Source: Diogma glabrata
Lineage: Eukaryota > Arthropoda > Insecta > Diptera > Cylindrotomidae
Reading direction: 5' to 3'
Assembly (NCBI GenBank): GCA_963693315.1
Contig: OY856186.1
Location: forward strand, 234,965,736-235,029,735
Length of the DNA stretch: 64,000 nt
Shown: piece after piece, positions 43,708 to 54,240 of the stretch
Layout: every line of letters begins with the position of its first letter
Position numbering within the stretch: the stretch's first letter is position 1
Notes under the pieces: generated by a model
Told to the model about the DNA's origin: nothing
Database searches by the model: none
Seen by the model: the letters and a program-made list of their open reading frames with translations, nothing else
Made by a program: the position numbers and the translations under genes

Positions 43708-45700
43708 TATGTGATATGTGATATGTGATATGTGATATGTGATATGTGATATGTGATATGTGATATGTGATATGTGATATGTGATATGTGATATGTGATA
43801 TGTGATATGTGATATGTGATATGTGATATGTGATATGTGATATGTGATATGTGATATGTGATATGTGATATGTGATATGTGATATGTGATATGTGATATG
43901 TGATATGTGATATGTGATATGTGATATGTGATATGTGATATGTGATATGTGATATGTGATATGTGTTATGTAATATGTGATATGTGATATGTGATATGTG
44001 ATATGTGATATGTGATATGTGATATGTGATATGTGATATGTGATATGTGATATGTGATATGTGATATGTGATATGTGATATGTGATATGTGATATGTGAT
44101 ATGTGATATGTGATATGTGATATGTGATATGTGATCTGTGATATGTGATATGTGATATGTGATATGTGATATGTGATATGTGATATGTGATATGTGATAT
44201 GTGATATGTGATATGTGATATGTGATATGTGATATGTGATATGTGATATGTGATATGTGATATGTGATATGTGATATGTGATATGTGATATGTGATATGT
44301 GATATGTGATATGTGATATGTGATATGTGATATGTGATATGTGATATGTGATATGTGATATGTGATATGTGATATGTGATATGTGATATGTGATATGTGA
44401 TATGTGATATGTGATATGTGATATGTGATATGTGATATGTGATATGTGATATGTGATATGTGATATGTGATATGTGATATGTGATATGTGATATGTGATA
44501 TGTGATATGTGATATGTGATATGTGATATGTGATATGTGATATGTGATATGTGATATGTGATATGTGATATGTGATATGTGATATGTGATATGTGATATG
44601 TGATATGTGATATGTGATATGTGATATGTGATATGTGATATGTGATATGTGATATGTGATATGTGATATGTGATATGTGATATGTGATATGTGATATGTG
44701 ATATGTGATATGTGATATGTGATATGTGATATGTGATATGTGATATGTGATATGTGATATGTGATATGTGATATGTGATATGTGATATGTGATATGTGAT
44801 ATGTGATATGTGATATGTGATATGTGATATGTGATATGTGATATGTGATATGTGATATGTGATATGTGATATGTGATATGTGATGTGATATGTGATATGT
44901 GATATGTGATATGTGATATGTGATATGTGATATGTGATATGTGATATGTGATATGTGATATGTGATATGTGATATGTGATATGTGATATGTGATATGTGA
45001 TATGTGATATGTGATATGTGATATGTGATATGTGATATGTGATATGTGATATGTGATATGTGATATGTGATATGTGATATGTGATATGTGATATGTGATA
45101 TGTGATATGTGATATGTGATATGTGATATGTGATATGTGATATGTGATATGTGATATGTGATATGTGATATGTGATATGTGATATGTGATATGTGATATG
45201 TGATATGTGATATGTGATATGTGATATGTGATATGTGATATGTGATATGTGATATGTGATATGTGATATGTGATATGTGATATGTGATATGTGATATGTG
45301 ATATGTGATATGTGATATGTGATATGTGATATGTGATATGTGATATGTGATATGTGATATGTGATATGTGATATGTGATATGTGATATGTGTTATGTGAT
45401 ATGTGATATGTGATATGTGATATGTGATATGTGATATGTGATATGTGATATGTGATATGTGATATGTGATATGTGATATGTGATATGTGATATGTGATAT
45501 GTGATATGTGATATGTGATATGTGATATGTGATATGTGATATGTGATATGTGATATGTGATATGTGATATGTGATATGTGATATGTGATATGTGATATGT
45601 GATATGTGATATGTGATATGTGATATGTGATAGGTGATATGTGATATGTGATATGTGATATGTGATATGTGATATGTGATATGTTATATTGTGATATGTG
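43708..45700. repeat. (GATATGT)n satellite, array 3
   Basis: About 280 heptamers, a copy of array 2. Shared variants are GTGTTATGTAATATG (about 43963), the short step at 44882, GTGTTATG (about 45391) and GATAGGTG (about 45630). GATCTGTG near 44135 is private. The degenerate end is identical to that of array 2. Confidence 0.97.
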
Positions 45701-46572
45701 CTATGATAAATTTTAGTTGTTCGATTTCACTCCTTTGGAGTTTTAATTTTCTTTTTCTTTTATTTCATCCATTTGCAAAAGAAGGAAATTAGTATGTTTT
45801 GGTCATCCTTTTTATATATTTTTAGAAAAAAAAACGTTATGAAGAAAAAATTAATTGTGCGAGTATTTAAAAGAAAATGTTTATTCAAATATAGGAGTAA
45901 AAACGATATTTTATAATTTTCACTCCTGTATTTATGAATGATATATTTATTTTATATTACTCGTTGTGAAAGAACGAAGTAAAGGAGTGATATAAGGAAC
46001 GTTTTAAACTCTGATATTGTTACATCACCAAGTTGTAATATTGTAATATTTTAACAAGAAACTTATTTATTTTTGTTTTCCTTTATACTGCTATTGTTCT
46101 CATTTGCATTTTCTTTCTTCTACGTTTTCAAGTCCAATGGGCTCTAAGTGTTAGGTAACAGGCGAGACCGCAAGTAGTAAATAGCAGATAACACTATATG
46201 ATCAGTTCGCTATCAGGGCCAGCAACAAAACTGTGCATCATGTCTAATTCTAGAATAATGCTTGATGTATCAGCTGATCATGTCATTCAGCACGCTTACC
46301 TGTCTGACGCTAGGGATTAAGATTGATTTATCAGCGTACCCTAAGTACCTCATTCTAGGATTTTGCTTTATTTATCAGCTTACTCAGTAGTCAGACACCA
46401 CATATGTAAGATACAGACAAAACTCGCAAACACCTAAATTAAATTGCCACCAACAGGTAAGAAATGGCCTCAGCTAATCTGAATCGTTTAATTGAGCAGG
46501 ATACTCACGATCTTGTATTAATCGAGGAGTCGATGCCAGCCTGCAAAAGATTAAAAGGTTTATCTTTTTCAC
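45701..46572. other. Unique segment between satellite and LOA element, copy 2
   Basis: Same as 41116-41987. No gene other than the mini-ORF at 46464. Confidence 0.6.
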
Positions 46573-46595
46573 GAAAACAAAAAATAGAGATTTAA
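46464..46595 (+). CDS. Short open frame, copy 2 (interrupted by LOA insertion)
   Basis: Same 43-codon frame as at 41879. The LOA-type element starts at 46587 inside it, after ...SFSRKQK; across the insertion the original frame would run on at 51963 for about 20 codons to a stop. So the insertion truncated a frame that was already short. Product unknown. Confidence 0.3.
   Translation: MASANLNRLIEQDTHDLVLIEESMPACKRLKGLSFSRKQKIEI
46573..46586. repeat. 14-bp target-site duplication, left
   Basis: GAAAACAAAAAATA, repeated exactly at 51949-51962 on the other side of the LOA-type element. Confidence 0.9.
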
Positions 46596-46672
46596 GAGAT
46601 TAAGATTAAAATTTGGTGGTTATATTTTGTACTGCGACCAAAATGATCTATTGTACCCCACCCTACTACTCC

Positions 46673-49261
46673 CTAGTGACTACCCAGTAAGAGCACCTCA
46701 TCCAGTCCAGCTTCCTTCAGGAACCTCAGGATATGGAGAGGGTTAAGTTTATGCAGGTCATGCCCGTTAATGTAACACTCCCCCAGATGAAACCTTCTCA
46801 TGTAGATCAAGGCTCCACAGTCTTTGAGAAGATGGGCTGGGGTCTCTTCTTCCAAAAGACAAAATCTACATTCGTCTTCCTGCTCCACCCCAATGTTATT
46901 AAGGTGTTTTCTTAGTTTACAGTGTCCTGTAAGAACCCCTGTCAGTATTCTTAGGTTATTCCTATTTAACCTACAGCACATTACTGCTCTCTTTTGATTG
47001 AACGATCCAATCAACTCCTTGGATTGCCTTAGACCCTCAGTGTTATCCCAGGTTTTGGACCAATCCGTCATAATTGCTTCCCTCATCCTTTCGTGGATGG
47101 CTTTAGTCCCCAGTCCACAAAAGGGCTCCGGGCCAACAAACGATGTTAAAGCACCTCGTCTTGCTAATTTGTCGGCTTCTTCATTACCTGCGATACCCGC
47201 ATGACCAGGTATCCAGTAAACTGTTACTTTGTTACTATTCCCAAGCTTATTTAGCTTGCTCACACAGTCTCCAACAATTTTGGATGTGATGGTGTATGAG
47301 CGTAACGCATTGATTGCTGCTTGGCTGTCTGATAAGATGGCAATTCTCTTATTCTTATATTTCCTTCTTAAGCAAAAGTTTGCGCATCTTTCGATTGCAC
47401 ATATCTCAGCCTGGAAGACGCTGGGGTAGGTGCCCATGGGCTCAAAATATTTGGTTTTCGGTCCAAATACTCCGGCGCCCACCCCTACTCCGGTTTTAGA
47501 CCCATCCGCGTACCATTTGATAACATCGTTACCCAGATGGTATGTAGTGGATTCACTGCTCCACTCCGCCTTTTTGCACAACTGCGATGTATATTTCTTA
47601 TCGAAGTTGTACTGCTTAATCATTCCATCTTTAGGAAACTCAAGCAAGGGATTATCCCTTGAGAGACTATCCCGATATTTAGACTTTATGATCTTTTCCT
47701 TACCCATACCCTCCATGCTAAATCTCAGTATGGTTTCCCTAGCTACGCTCTTAATCTGCAAGTGGAGCGGAACCAGTCCTAACAGCATCTCCATTGACGC
47801 GGTAGGACAAGTCCTCATTGCCCCCGTTATGCAGATACAGGCCAGCCTCTGCACCTTTTCCAATTCAGTTTTCCCAGCATTACACTGGGCTCTTTTGCAC
47901 CATGCCACCGCTCCGTAAGTGATGGCTGGTCTAACTATCATGGTATACATCCACCTTAGGATTCCTGGGCTGCACCCCCAAGTTTTACCCGCAAGGTTTT
48001 TGCATACCATTAGAGCTCTTACGGCCTTGTTTACCACTGCTTTCATGTGGCTTCTCCACAGGAGTTTGCTATCAAGAATTACTCCTAGATATTTAGTCTC
48101 CTGTGCAGATTCAATTATGGAGCCCCTCATCATGATGGGTTTCATGTTAAGTTTTCTTTTCTTGGTGAACGGGACCATCGTGGTTTTACTCAGATTGAGT
48201 TTTAGTCCCACAGATGTGCACCAAGTATCTACCAGATTCAGTCCCCTCTGTACTATATCGCAAAGTGTTTCTTCGAACTTACCTCTGGCGATAATGACTA
48301 TGTCATCCGCGTACCCAAGACACTTAATGCCCTGGTTACTTAATATAGTTAGGATTTCATCCACCACTAGACTCCACATGAGGGGTGATAAGACCCCCCC
48401 TTGCGGACAGCCCCTAGTGGTTCCAAGGCTGATTTTGCAATCCCCAGCCTTGGTTTCTGCTACTCTAGTTCTCAGCATCTCACACATCCAGTCGGTTGTG
48501 GTGTTGTCAACCTTTTTCTCACTTAGAGCCTTCCTGACCGCTCCATGTGAGGTGTTATCAAATGCTCCTTCAATGTCCAGGAAGGCACAGATAGCAACTT
48601 CTTTGTTGTCCACCGCCTCTCCTAATTCTTTCGTCAACGTGAACAGCGCGGTTTCTGTTGATCTGCCCGTTCTGTATGCGTGTTGACTATCTTGCAAAGG
48701 TGATCTCGCCAAGGTTTTGGTTCTTATGTAGTTGTCAATCACCTTTTCCATCGTTTTTAACATGAAAGATGTTAAACTAATGGGTCTATGAGACTTCGGC
48801 TGAGTGACATCTTTCTTACCTACTTTCGGAATAAATATCAATTTCGCCGTTCTCCATGGTTCTGGAATATGCCCAAGCGCCAGACTGCTCCTGAATATGC
48901 CCAGGAGGTGCGGTAACAGCCACTTTTGCCCCCTCTGCAGGAGAGCTGGGACTATACCGTCCACTCCTGGTGATTTGTATGGCTGGAAAGTGCCTATGGC
49001 CCACTTAATACGTTCCTCCGTAAAAAGTGAGGCAGCCACCCTCCAGTCCTCTGGGCTTGGTCTTTTAGTTTTCTGCTTACCCGTGTCTTCTGTACACGCG
49101 CTTATGCCTCCCGGAAAGTGTGTTCCTAGAAGAAGAGCAGCTCTCTGCTGCTCATCCTCTGTTTGCGTGCCATCCGGCCTTCTTAACGAAGTTTTAATCT
49201 CGACACCGTCCTTCGTCAAAGCCCTATGCAGCCTAGCCGCTACAGGCCGAGATATTATCAC
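46673..49261 (-). CDS. ORF2 C-terminal part: RT, RNase H, Cys/His motif
   Basis: 862 codons. RT motifs: FLDIEGAFDN (about 227-236, motif A), GCPQGGVLSPLMW (284-296, B), LGYADDIVIIARG (315-327, catalytic YADD), followed by the thumb region. RNase H: WYADGSKTG (D584), FQAEICAIE (E618), LSDSQAA (D644), WIPGHAGIAGNEEAD (D696), the full DEDD set. C-terminal HC...H...CRFC...H...C (about 779-814), the usual last motif. It reverse transcribes the element RNA at the nicked target site. The frame is continuous apart from its separation from the endonuclease by a frameshift; the first codons (MIISRPVAARLHRAL) are out of frame with the upstream piece. All catalytic residues are present. Confidence 0.93.
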   Translation of the reverse strand: MIISRPVAARLHRALTKDGVEIKTSLRRPDGTQTEDEQQRAALLLGTHFPGGISACTEDTGKQKTKRPSPEDWRVAASLFTEERIKWAIGTFQPYKSPGVDGIVPALLQRGQKWLLPHLLGIFRSSLALGHIPEPWRTAKLIFIPKVGKKDVTQPKSHRPISLTSFMLKTMEKVIDNYIRTKTLARSPLQDSQHAYRTGRSTETALFTLTKELGEAVDNKEVAICAFLDIEGAFDNTSHGAVRKALSEKKVDNTTTDWMCEMLRTRVAETKAGDCKISLGTTRGCPQGGVLSPLMWSLVVDEILTILSNQGIKCLGYADDIVIIARGKFEETLCDIVQRGLNLVDTWCTSVGLKLNLSKTTMVPFTKKRKLNMKPIMMRGSIIESAQETKYLGVILDSKLLWRSHMKAVVNKAVRALMVCKNLAGKTWGCSPGILRWMYTMIVRPAITYGAVAWCKRAQCNAGKTELEKVQRLACICITGAMRTCPTASMEMLLGLVPLHLQIKSVARETILRFSMEGMGKEKIIKSKYRDSLSRDNPLLEFPKDGMIKQYNFDKKYTSQLCKKAEWSSESTTYHLGNDVIKWYADGSKTGVGVGAGVFGPKTKYFEPMGTYPSVFQAEICAIERCANFCLRRKYKNKRIAILSDSQAAINALRSYTITSKIVGDCVSKLNKLGNSNKVTVYWIPGHAGIAGNEEADKLARRGALTSFVGPEPFCGLGTKAIHERMREAIMTDWSKTWDNTEGLRQSKELIGSFNQKRAVMCCRLNRNNLRILTGVLTGHCKLRKHLNNIGVEQEDECRFCLLEEETPAHLLKDCGALIYMRRFHLGECYINGHDLHKLNPLHILRFLKEAGLDEVLLLGSH

Positions 49262-50303
49262 AAAAGGTTCTGAAACTGCCCCTCTTTGCCCTCCTAATTT
49301 CCTTATTGTAGGTGGTAAGCACCCTGGTATACTCTTCCCAGTTTCCGGATTGCTTTGCTCTATTGAAAAGTCTCCGTACTTCTGTTCTTAATTTTGATAA
49401 CTCCTTGCTCCACCAAAGCGCTTCTCTCTGCTCTTTTACCTTAGTAATTGGGCAGCTGGCTTCAAACGCCTTGGTGATTGCCAGATTTACCTCCGCTACA
49501 GCTTGTTCCAGCGCGGTGTAGTGTTTTACTGTCCCTCTAACAGTTACTAGCTGTAGACTTTCTTTAAGGTTCTCCTCAAATTGATCCCACCTTGTGTTCC
49601 TGGGGTTCCGAAATGGGGGTGATTCCTCTTTCGTACTATCCAGTTCAAACAGAATCATTCTATGATCCGACAGGGAGGGTTCATTTGATACTCTCCAGTT
49701 CTTTATGAACTGACCTACTTCGATACTTCCTACCGTTAAATCTAACACTTCCTGTCTTGCCCTTGTGACAAAGGTGGGAGTGTTCCCGACGTTAAACACG
49801 CTAAGGTTTTCTTTTATTAAAAATTCTAACAGAAACTCACCTCTCTGGTTTGTATCCGTACTTCCCCATGTCTCGTTGTGAGCATTTGCATCACAACCGA
49901 TGATAAGAGGCCACTTCTTCTTGTTGCACCATTCTACCAGCCCCTGTACCTCCGTAGGCGGTATCTGTGTCCCGTCCCCTGCACAGTATGCCGATGCTAC
50001 CACTACCTGGCGGCGAATGCCTCCGAGTGTGATGGTAGTTGATATGGCCACCAAGTCCTTGGTAAGAAAATCTGAAAGACAAATATAATTAATGTTTTTC
50101 CTAATCATAATGCACGCTCTGGGTGAGTCTGCATTAGTATCCCATACTACCTTCGCCTCGCTGTTGGCAATGCCCCTCACCCTGTTTTTGTCGATCCAGG
50201 GTTCCTGTATCAGCGTGGGCCCTAGTTGTTTCTTAGTGAATGTCCTGGCCACCACAGCTGATGCTGCTATGGCGTGGTGGACATTCACTTGGGCCACGCA
50301 CAA
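49233..50303 (-). CDS. ORF2 N-terminal part: apurinic-like endonuclease
   Basis: 356 codons. QEPW (33-36) holds the metal-binding Glu, GCDANAHNETWGS (137-149) the Asp/Asn pair and LSDHRMILFEL (211-221) the terminal SDH motif of the exonuclease-endonuclease-phosphatase fold of non-LTR elements. It nicks target DNA to prime reverse transcription. The frame ends in ...FCDNISACSG and a stop, overlapping the RT frame by 29 nt; homologues usually read straight through to ..ARLHRAL, so a single-base indel probably lies here. No ATG is obvious at the start (the frame opens at a TTG), so initiation, perhaps by reinitiation after ORF1, is unclear. Confidence 0.9.
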   Translation of the reverse strand: MCVAQVNVHHAIAASAVVARTFTKKQLGPTLIQEPWIDKNRVRGIANSEAKVVWDTNADSPRACIMIRKNINYICLSDFLTKDLVAISTTITLGGIRRQVVVASAYCAGDGTQIPPTEVQGLVEWCNKKKWPLIIGCDANAHNETWGSTDTNQRGEFLLEFLIKENLSVFNVGNTPTFVTRARQEVLDLTVGSIEVGQFIKNWRVSNEPSLSDHRMILFELDSTKEESPPFRNPRNTRWDQFEENLKESLQLVTVRGTVKHYTALEQAVAEVNLAITKAFEASCPITKVKEQREALWWSKELSKLRTEVRRLFNRAKQSGNWEEYTRVLTTYNKEIRRAKRGSFRTFCDNISACSG

Positions 50304-50348
50304 TCTTCCTGCCGCCGCTATTAGATGTTGTCGGAGAGGGGCGTACCT

Positions 50349-51584
50349 TCATCCTTCATCCTTCAGAGGGGCCCCTTCATCCTTCATCCTCTCCTCCTCC
50401 TCGGTCCCCACATCCTCGATGCTGCTATAATCCTCTGCAGCAACATCCTCCACCTCTTCGACAACCATATTTACCACCTCATTGGGTGTCGTTAAGGTTG
50501 TGACTGCTCCCCTTGTCGGTGAAAGTATCTGAGGTGCTTCCCCCGAGATACTACTTGTGGCTTTTTCCTCTGTTCTTTCCGCAACCGCCCTTCTTGGTCC
50601 GTGGACAAAGACTTTGCCAAATCGATAGTTAAGGGTATTCCCTACCTCCGATAAGGCTGTCTTTGCTCTGTCGTCGATCAGTGCAGTCAGGAGCTGGCCT
50701 GTGCCCTCATCCCGATTGCCCGACAGCTTCCAATCCTTGATAAACAAGCCAGCGTTTTGCCCTTCTAGCAGCGCGAGAGATTTCTCCCTGGTCTGCCCAG
50801 CACTCCTTGGGAGAAAGACGGTAATCTTGTGAGGAATCGGAATATTATCTCCCAATTTCGTCACAAGTGAATGTTTACCAACTTTCACTTCAGGTAAAAC
50901 AGACACGAGCCATTTTGCCGTCTGCTCGTCGTCGCACTCTACCATCACATAACCAGGTTTGAAGTGAATCCCCCCAAACCCGATCCTGTGATCAGCGCAT
51001 CCTTTTGCTAGTTGGTTTACTAGCCCTGCCTCGATTAACCCCAGCTCCTCCGCGCTAAGCATCTTCTGGGGATAATCCTCATCCAGGATAGCCACCTTAA
51101 TCGTCTTCATTACACCGGCGTAGCTGGTGCCTGGTCTGAGATGATCTTGCTCTCTGTCCTGACGAGTGGCTATCCTAGGCTTCTTTGCTGCTTTTTCCTG
51201 TGGCGTCGTAGCCTCTCTGGCACGCTTCACATTTTCAGCTGCGACGGTTGGGGTATTCCCTTTCCGTTCAAGAGCCTTCCTTTTAGAGTCCTCGGGAGAC
51301 ATCCCTTCCGCGAGGAACCTTAGGTACCACCTGGTACCAGCACCACTGAGCCCCCGCCTCAGTGGATCATCCAGCCCTCCGGGCTGTCCTATAGGTGGTA
51401 AAGGTGGGCCTCTCTGCCTACTGCACCTCTTGCTTTTCCTTGGCATTGTGCTATTTTCTGCCGGCACGGAAGCTTTACTGGTCCCGGCCATAGAATTATC
51501 ACTTGCCGCTGGTACATTCACGTCAGCAGCATGACGAGGAGACTCGCTCCTGCGCCTGCCACTTGTACCTGCTTTCCTCGTCAA
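50349..51584 (-). CDS. ORF1 (DUF4780-like nucleic-acid binding protein)
   Basis: 411 codons. N-terminal part is Ser/Arg/Pro-rich and basic (SGRRRSESPRHAADV, MPRKSKRCSRQRGP). SGAGTRWYLRFLAEGMSPED (about 80-99) is a common block in ORF1 proteins of this group. From about 150 to 310, YAGVMKTIKVAILDEDYPQK, then FKPGYVMVECDDEQTAKWL and FLPRSAGQTREK, fit the DUF4780 domain of insect non-LTR ORF1 proteins. The C-terminus is acidic, with a small imperfect MKDEG duplication; there is no CCHC knuckle. The frame opens at TTG, and the first ATG is some 30 codons in. It lies 45 nt upstream of the endonuclease frame. Confidence 0.82.
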   Translation of the reverse strand: MTRKAGTSGRRRSESPRHAADVNVPAASDNSMAGTSKASVPAENSTMPRKSKRCSRQRGPPLPPIGQPGGLDDPLRRGLSGAGTRWYLRFLAEGMSPEDSKRKALERKGNTPTVAAENVKRAREATTPQEKAAKKPRIATRQDREQDHLRPGTSYAGVMKTIKVAILDEDYPQKMLSAEELGLIEAGLVNQLAKGCADHRIGFGGIHFKPGYVMVECDDEQTAKWLVSVLPEVKVGKHSLVTKLGDNIPIPHKITVFLPRSAGQTREKSLALLEGQNAGLFIKDWKLSGNRDEGTGQLLTALIDDRAKTALSEVGNTLNYRFGKVFVHGPRRAVAERTEEKATSSISGEAPQILSPTRGAVTTLTTPNEVVNMVVEEVEDVAAEDYSSIEDVGTEEEERMKDEGAPLKDEG

Positions 51585-51639
51585 CGCGGTGACGTCCCGC
51601 TTTTGATATTTATTTGTGTTTTTGTTTTTAGAATTTTTG

Positions 51640-51858
51640 TTATTTTTTTTCCATTTTTGTTCCCACGAGCTTCACGGGAAGATAGGTCGACCAAGTCAGA
51701 GCCCTGATAACTTGGCAAGGTAAAATACACCTGGAGGTTACCCGGTATCCAGGCGGCTCCGTTCGCGACTGAGCTATTTGAATGGGCCCCCAGTCTGGCC
51801 GATCATCGGCGCGGCACGAGTCGCATGACACCTTGATCCAGCCCATTTTGGTAATCAT
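51640..51858 (-). CDS. Upstream frame in LOA 5' UTR
   Basis: 72 codons starting MITKMGWIKVSCDSCRADD and ending LVGTKMEKK, ahead of ORF1 in the same transcript. It has a CxxC pair. It may be a uORF controlling ORF1, or simply the 5' UTR, whose GC content is higher than its surroundings. No homologue recalled. Confidence 0.3.
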   Translation of the reverse strand: MITKMGWIKVSCDSCRADDRPDWGPIQIAQSRTEPPGYRVTSRCILPCQVIRALTWSTYLPVKLVGTKMEKK

Positions 51859-51948
51859 TTAGCGTGACCCGCTCCACACCTGGATCATTAAACACACGTG
51901 CAAGGAAAGAGCACTTAGACCCGGAGGCGATAGCATTATGGAGCTGGA

Positions 51949-51962
51949 GAAAACAAAAAATA
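51949..51962. repeat. 14-bp target-site duplication, right
   Basis: GAAAACAAAAAATA, exact match to 46573-46586, at the 5' end of the LOA-type element. Confidence 0.9.
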
Positions 51963-54015
51963 ACGCCTGTCTGTAATTTTAGTATTGTTTGGGGAAATAA
52001 TAAACAATTAATATGTTGTTGATATTATCATACAAATCAAATAAAAATATTTTTATCACTATTTTTTATTAGTGTAATGTTTTTATAAACCGATGTGTAT
52101 TATAAAGTGATATGTGATATGGGATATGTATAATATAACAATAACCGAAAAATTAAAAAATAAAACAAAATGTACTAATTGTACTAATGTACTAATTTTT
52201 TTAATTGTAATAAACTTATTATTGTAATGTTCCTGAAGATGGGCCTAACCCGAAATATATAGATTTATTTAATAACAAAAATTATATTTAAATTAAAAAC
52301 GGGGTTAAATAGAAGAAAAAAAGTAACAAATTTAAAATTATACTCCCGGCAAAACAAATTTACATAAAGTACAGCAATATTAAACACTAATATGTTATTG
52401 AAGACTATATTTATGAAACCGTGTTATTCAATTTGTGATACTTTTTAGGCCCAAACTTTTGAGTGATTACTGATTAAGGTCCCAATGTATTTAATTTGTT
52501 TCTCAAGAAAGAGAATTAAGAGTGAAAGAATTTTCTCATCTGGCAACATTTTGGTTCAAACTCCAAATTTTTTCAATCGATCACCTTAATCCAAATTAAC
52601 CGGCTTGAACGACCAAATGTCAATTTCAGGTATTTTAGCCAATCAGCAGAAGAAAAACTGCTGATGTTTAATTGTTTTGTTATATGTTTAATTTTAATTT
52701 ATAATTGACTATATATTTGTTTATAATAATTATTATATCTTAATGCCCATATTAATACTTTCCCTTATTCGAGTCTGGTTCACATCATCGGCGTTTTGAT
52801 TCGATTTTCGATCTTCTTTAAAAAAACAAAACAAAAATTGGCTTTCCACCAACATTAAAGAATGATGTGGGGTTCAGGTATTAAAAGGTTTCTATGAGTT
52901 GTTGTGACCCATGTTGAAATTCCTATTACACAACATTTCTTAATAAAAAAATGTGATATTTATTATGAATTGTAAATTACTGGATGAGGATACCTCAGTT
53001 GTTTTGAATAAATAATAAACCAAAAAATATTACAAAAAATGCTTTGATTTAAATCACAATTCTAGGGTTTTCTTCACCCCAATTTCTTTTACTTTTGTAT
53101 ACATAATTAAGAAATAAATAATTCAAATTTATTTCTTTATTATTATAATTTTTCTTTGTGCCGCCTTTATTCAGTGTTAATTGTTATTTTTTTCTTATTG
53201 AAAAAAGAAATACAATTGGTTTTAAATTTAATTGCTTTATCCTAAAATAATACTCGACTTATTTGTTTGTTTTTGGTGTAAATAATGAGGGTCTAGCGAT
53301 CTTCACAACGAAAAACTGGTTGTTGAATAATAGACGTTTATACACCTTTTGTTGTTGTAGCCAACCCAAGATCTTAATCCAAATAGAAAACAAAAGGAGT
53401 TAGAAATTCAATCTCAAAAATAATATTTTTTGTTTTTTTTTTAAATTCTCATTCCAGGCTGAAGTCTAGGAAAAAAGGAAAAACTCTTTTATAAAGTTTC
53501 AATTTCTTTTAGTTGTAATAAAACCAAAAGCTTTTTTTTGTACATTTAGGGAGCAAGAGAAGCCTCATGATTTTAATAAAATTTAAAATAAACAAAAAGG
53601 TTAAAGGAAAAAAATTAAATTTATATTTTCCAAGAAAAAAAAAGTCTTTTATCTTTACTATTGTTGTAAAAAGCTGTGGAATGTGGATTGCGTGTGATCT
53701 GATGAAAAAAACGTTCCATTATTAAAATTTGTTTCGGTAAATTTTTATTTAAGGAAATAAAATGTGTACCAATCGATGTTCTTATTTTTTGGGGTTCGTT
53801 TAGAATTAAACGATTTGTTTTGTGAGTGGATTTGTTATTTTATATCCGTTATAAAGAAAACTTAATTTAAATTTTATATAATTTAATCTGCGATGTGGTG
53901 GTGAGTGGTGATGGTGTTTTTTGTTAACACTCAGGTTAATGTTATTAAGTTTTTTTGTTCATACTATAAATATTTTAGGAGAAATTATAATTAATTATAG
54001 GTAACTTCAAAAGAA
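51963..54015. other. AT-rich stretch with satellite remnant
   Basis: Three heptamers (GTGATATGTGATATGGGATA) remain at 52108-52130, presumably a distant edge of the satellite. At 52885-52945 there is a copy of the dispersed repeat of 7430-7780 (GAGTTGTTGTGACCCATGTT, ATTCCTATTACACAAC). The rest shows no gene. Confidence 0.6.
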
Positions 54016-54240
54016 GTCATATCCCAGTGAACACAAGACGTAATTATGACATCACACAGAGGTCATATATATGTGATGTAGTTGTTACGTAAATTTGACA
54101 TAAAACTGACACTCGTCATGGCTTTAACCTGGTATCATTTATATGATGCTTTCATGACATCACACTCATCTTAAATTTGACTTTGATATGATGTCATAAT
54201 TTGGAGTTGAATATGTCCATATTATGATTTTGTTACATTA
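54016..54240. repeat. Possible small palindromic repeat
   Basis: TGACATCACA occurs at 54050 and 54155 and its complement GTGATGT or ATGATGTCA at 54073 and 54195, all within 200 bp. It resembles a short inverted-repeat element but I cannot fix its ends. Confidence 0.3.

Larger units (their letters stand above)
42254..46829. repeat. 4.85 kb tandem duplication, unit 2 (shorter satellite)
   Basis: Second unit. It starts inside the 3' non-coding part of the retroelement and continues without a break into the full LOA element at 46829. About 274 bp shorter, all in the satellite. Confidence 0.92.
46587..51948 (-). mobile_element. LOA/I-type non-LTR retrotransposon, nearly intact
   Basis: 5362 bp on the minus strand between perfect 14-bp direct repeats. 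Order: 5' UTR (51948-51585) with an upstream frame, ORF1 (DUF4780-like), endonuclease, RT, RNase H, Cys/His motif, short 3' UTR. The 3' end is not poly(A) but a run of TTAATC-like repeats. RNase H after RT places it in the I/LOA group. Only one frameshift (near 49261-49290) breaks ORF2, so insertion was recent; it predates the 4.85 kb duplication, which carries its 3' end. Confidence 0.92.

Noticed and set aside
47919..48686. 255-codon plus-strand frame (and others at 47430, 48804, 50092 and 51166)
   Set aside because: Antisense shadows of the LOA ORF2 and ORF1, whose minus-strand translations have clear catalytic motifs.
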